Assembly (NCBI GenBank): GCA_002395135.1
Contig: DGWC01000057.1
Span: 1 to 49,557 of the forward strand
From: Prevotella sp. UBA4268
GTDB taxonomy: Bacteria; Bacteroidota; Bacteroidia; Bacteroidales; Bacteroidaceae
DNA: 49,557 bases
Direction: 5' to 3'
Shown: positions 49,223 through 49,557 of the stretch, in pieces
Layout of the letters: every line of letters starts with the position of its first letter
How positions within the stretch are numbered: position 1 is the stretch's first letter
The notes under the pieces: model-generated
Told to the model about the DNA's origin: nothing
The model's database searches: none
Seen by the model: only the letters and a program-made list of their open reading frames with translations
Position numbers and translations under genes: made by a program

Positions 49223-49557
49223 CTACTTGATGTTGTCAACCCATCTGAACAGGCGCTTCCAGCGTATGCCGCCGAAGCCGCTGCGGTCGGGATCGCTGCT
49301 CCACCAGATGAAGATGGGTTTGCCCACCACGTGGTCTTCAGGCACGAATCCCCAGTAGCGCGAGTCGGCACTGTTGTGGCGGTTGTCGCCCATCATCCAG
49401 TAGTAGTCCATCTTGAATGTATATTCCGTGGTTTCCTTTCCGTTGATGAATATCTTCCCGTCGCTCACCTGAAGGTCGTTGTCCTCATAAATGCGAATCG
49501 GACGCTCATAGATAGCGATGTTGTCCAGGTTGAGTTTGATCTTCTCCCCCTTCTTCG
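49223..49557 (-). CDS. lepB: Signal peptidase I, C-terminal part (5' end outside the window)
   Basis: About 110 C-terminal residues are visible, starting at the right edge of the window (KKGEKIKLNLDN). The S26 family box MGDNRHNSADSRYWGFVP and the following VVGKPIFIWWSSDP are clear. The catalytic Ser and Lys boxes lie outside the window. The enzyme removes signal peptides from exported proteins at the periplasmic face of the inner membrane, so it would process the many secreted proteins encoded here. The adjacent WbqC-family gene is 22 bp downstream on the same strand. Confidence 0.95.
   Translation of the reverse strand, partial: KKGEKIKLNLDNIAIYERPIRIYEDNDLQVSDGKIFINGKETTEYTFKMDYYWMMGDNRHNSADSRYWGFVPEDHVVGKPIFIWWSSDPDRSGFGGIRWKRLFRWVDNIK

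Overview
This window looks like a chromosomal piece of a Prevotella-like member of the Bacteroidales. The evidence is Bacteroidetes-type promoters (TTTG and TAnnTTTG boxes), poor Shine-Dalgarno sequences, BspA-type leucine-rich repeats, secreted proteins ending in a short '(M)YDLxGRR...GIYIxNGRKxVVK'-like tail, and a rhamnose-oriented polysaccharide-degradation cluster. No tRNA, rRNA, CRISPR array, transposase or phage gene was seen.

Layout. 1-2960: the 3' part of a papain-like cysteine protease gene and a secreted leucine-rich-repeat protein; most of this stretch (about 430-2815) is visibly more AT-rich than the rest, and both edges fall inside genes. 3171-8641 (+): a tight surface-lipid/glycan operon with an MsbA-like ABC exporter, an LpxL-like acyltransferase, a WaaP/Kdo-kinase-like protein and two glycosyltransferases that look galactofuranosyl-type. 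13911-8642 (-): a complete 2-aminoethylphosphonate (AEP) pathway transcribed licD-aepX-aepY-phnW-pntC, going from PEP to CMP-AEP plus a LicD-type transferase. It meets the first operon tail to tail. Just upstream is glf (UDP-galactopyranose mutase), which would supply the UDP-galactofuranose. Together these genes suggest a lipooligosaccharide or other surface glycan that carries galactofuranose and is decorated with AEP.

15625-20513 (-): OPT-family transporter, YitT-family membrane protein, secreted esterase and a sirtuin without the usual zinc cysteines. 20735-23202 (+): three consecutive FKBP-type prolyl isomerases (cytoplasmic, lipoprotein, periplasmic), closed by a strong terminator.

23490-31897 and 39471-47081: a pectin/rhamnogalacturonan-type enzyme set (DUF3826, GH2, GH106, SGNH acetylesterase, DUF5703, GH78, beta-helix protein). 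There is no SusC/SusD pair or regulator in view. The GH2 and GH106 genes share a precise bipartite upstream motif. The two halves are separated by two large secreted surface proteins, each paired with a small acidic protein carrying repeated 'LWDD'-like motifs (31911-39088, minus strand). Between these pairs lies a repeat element with four 22-bp AT-rich near-palindromes; a contracted copy in opposite orientation lies at 23302-23409.

47072-49557: a polytopic GT-C-like membrane protein, a WbqC-family protein and the C-terminal part of signal peptidase I, the last running off the window.
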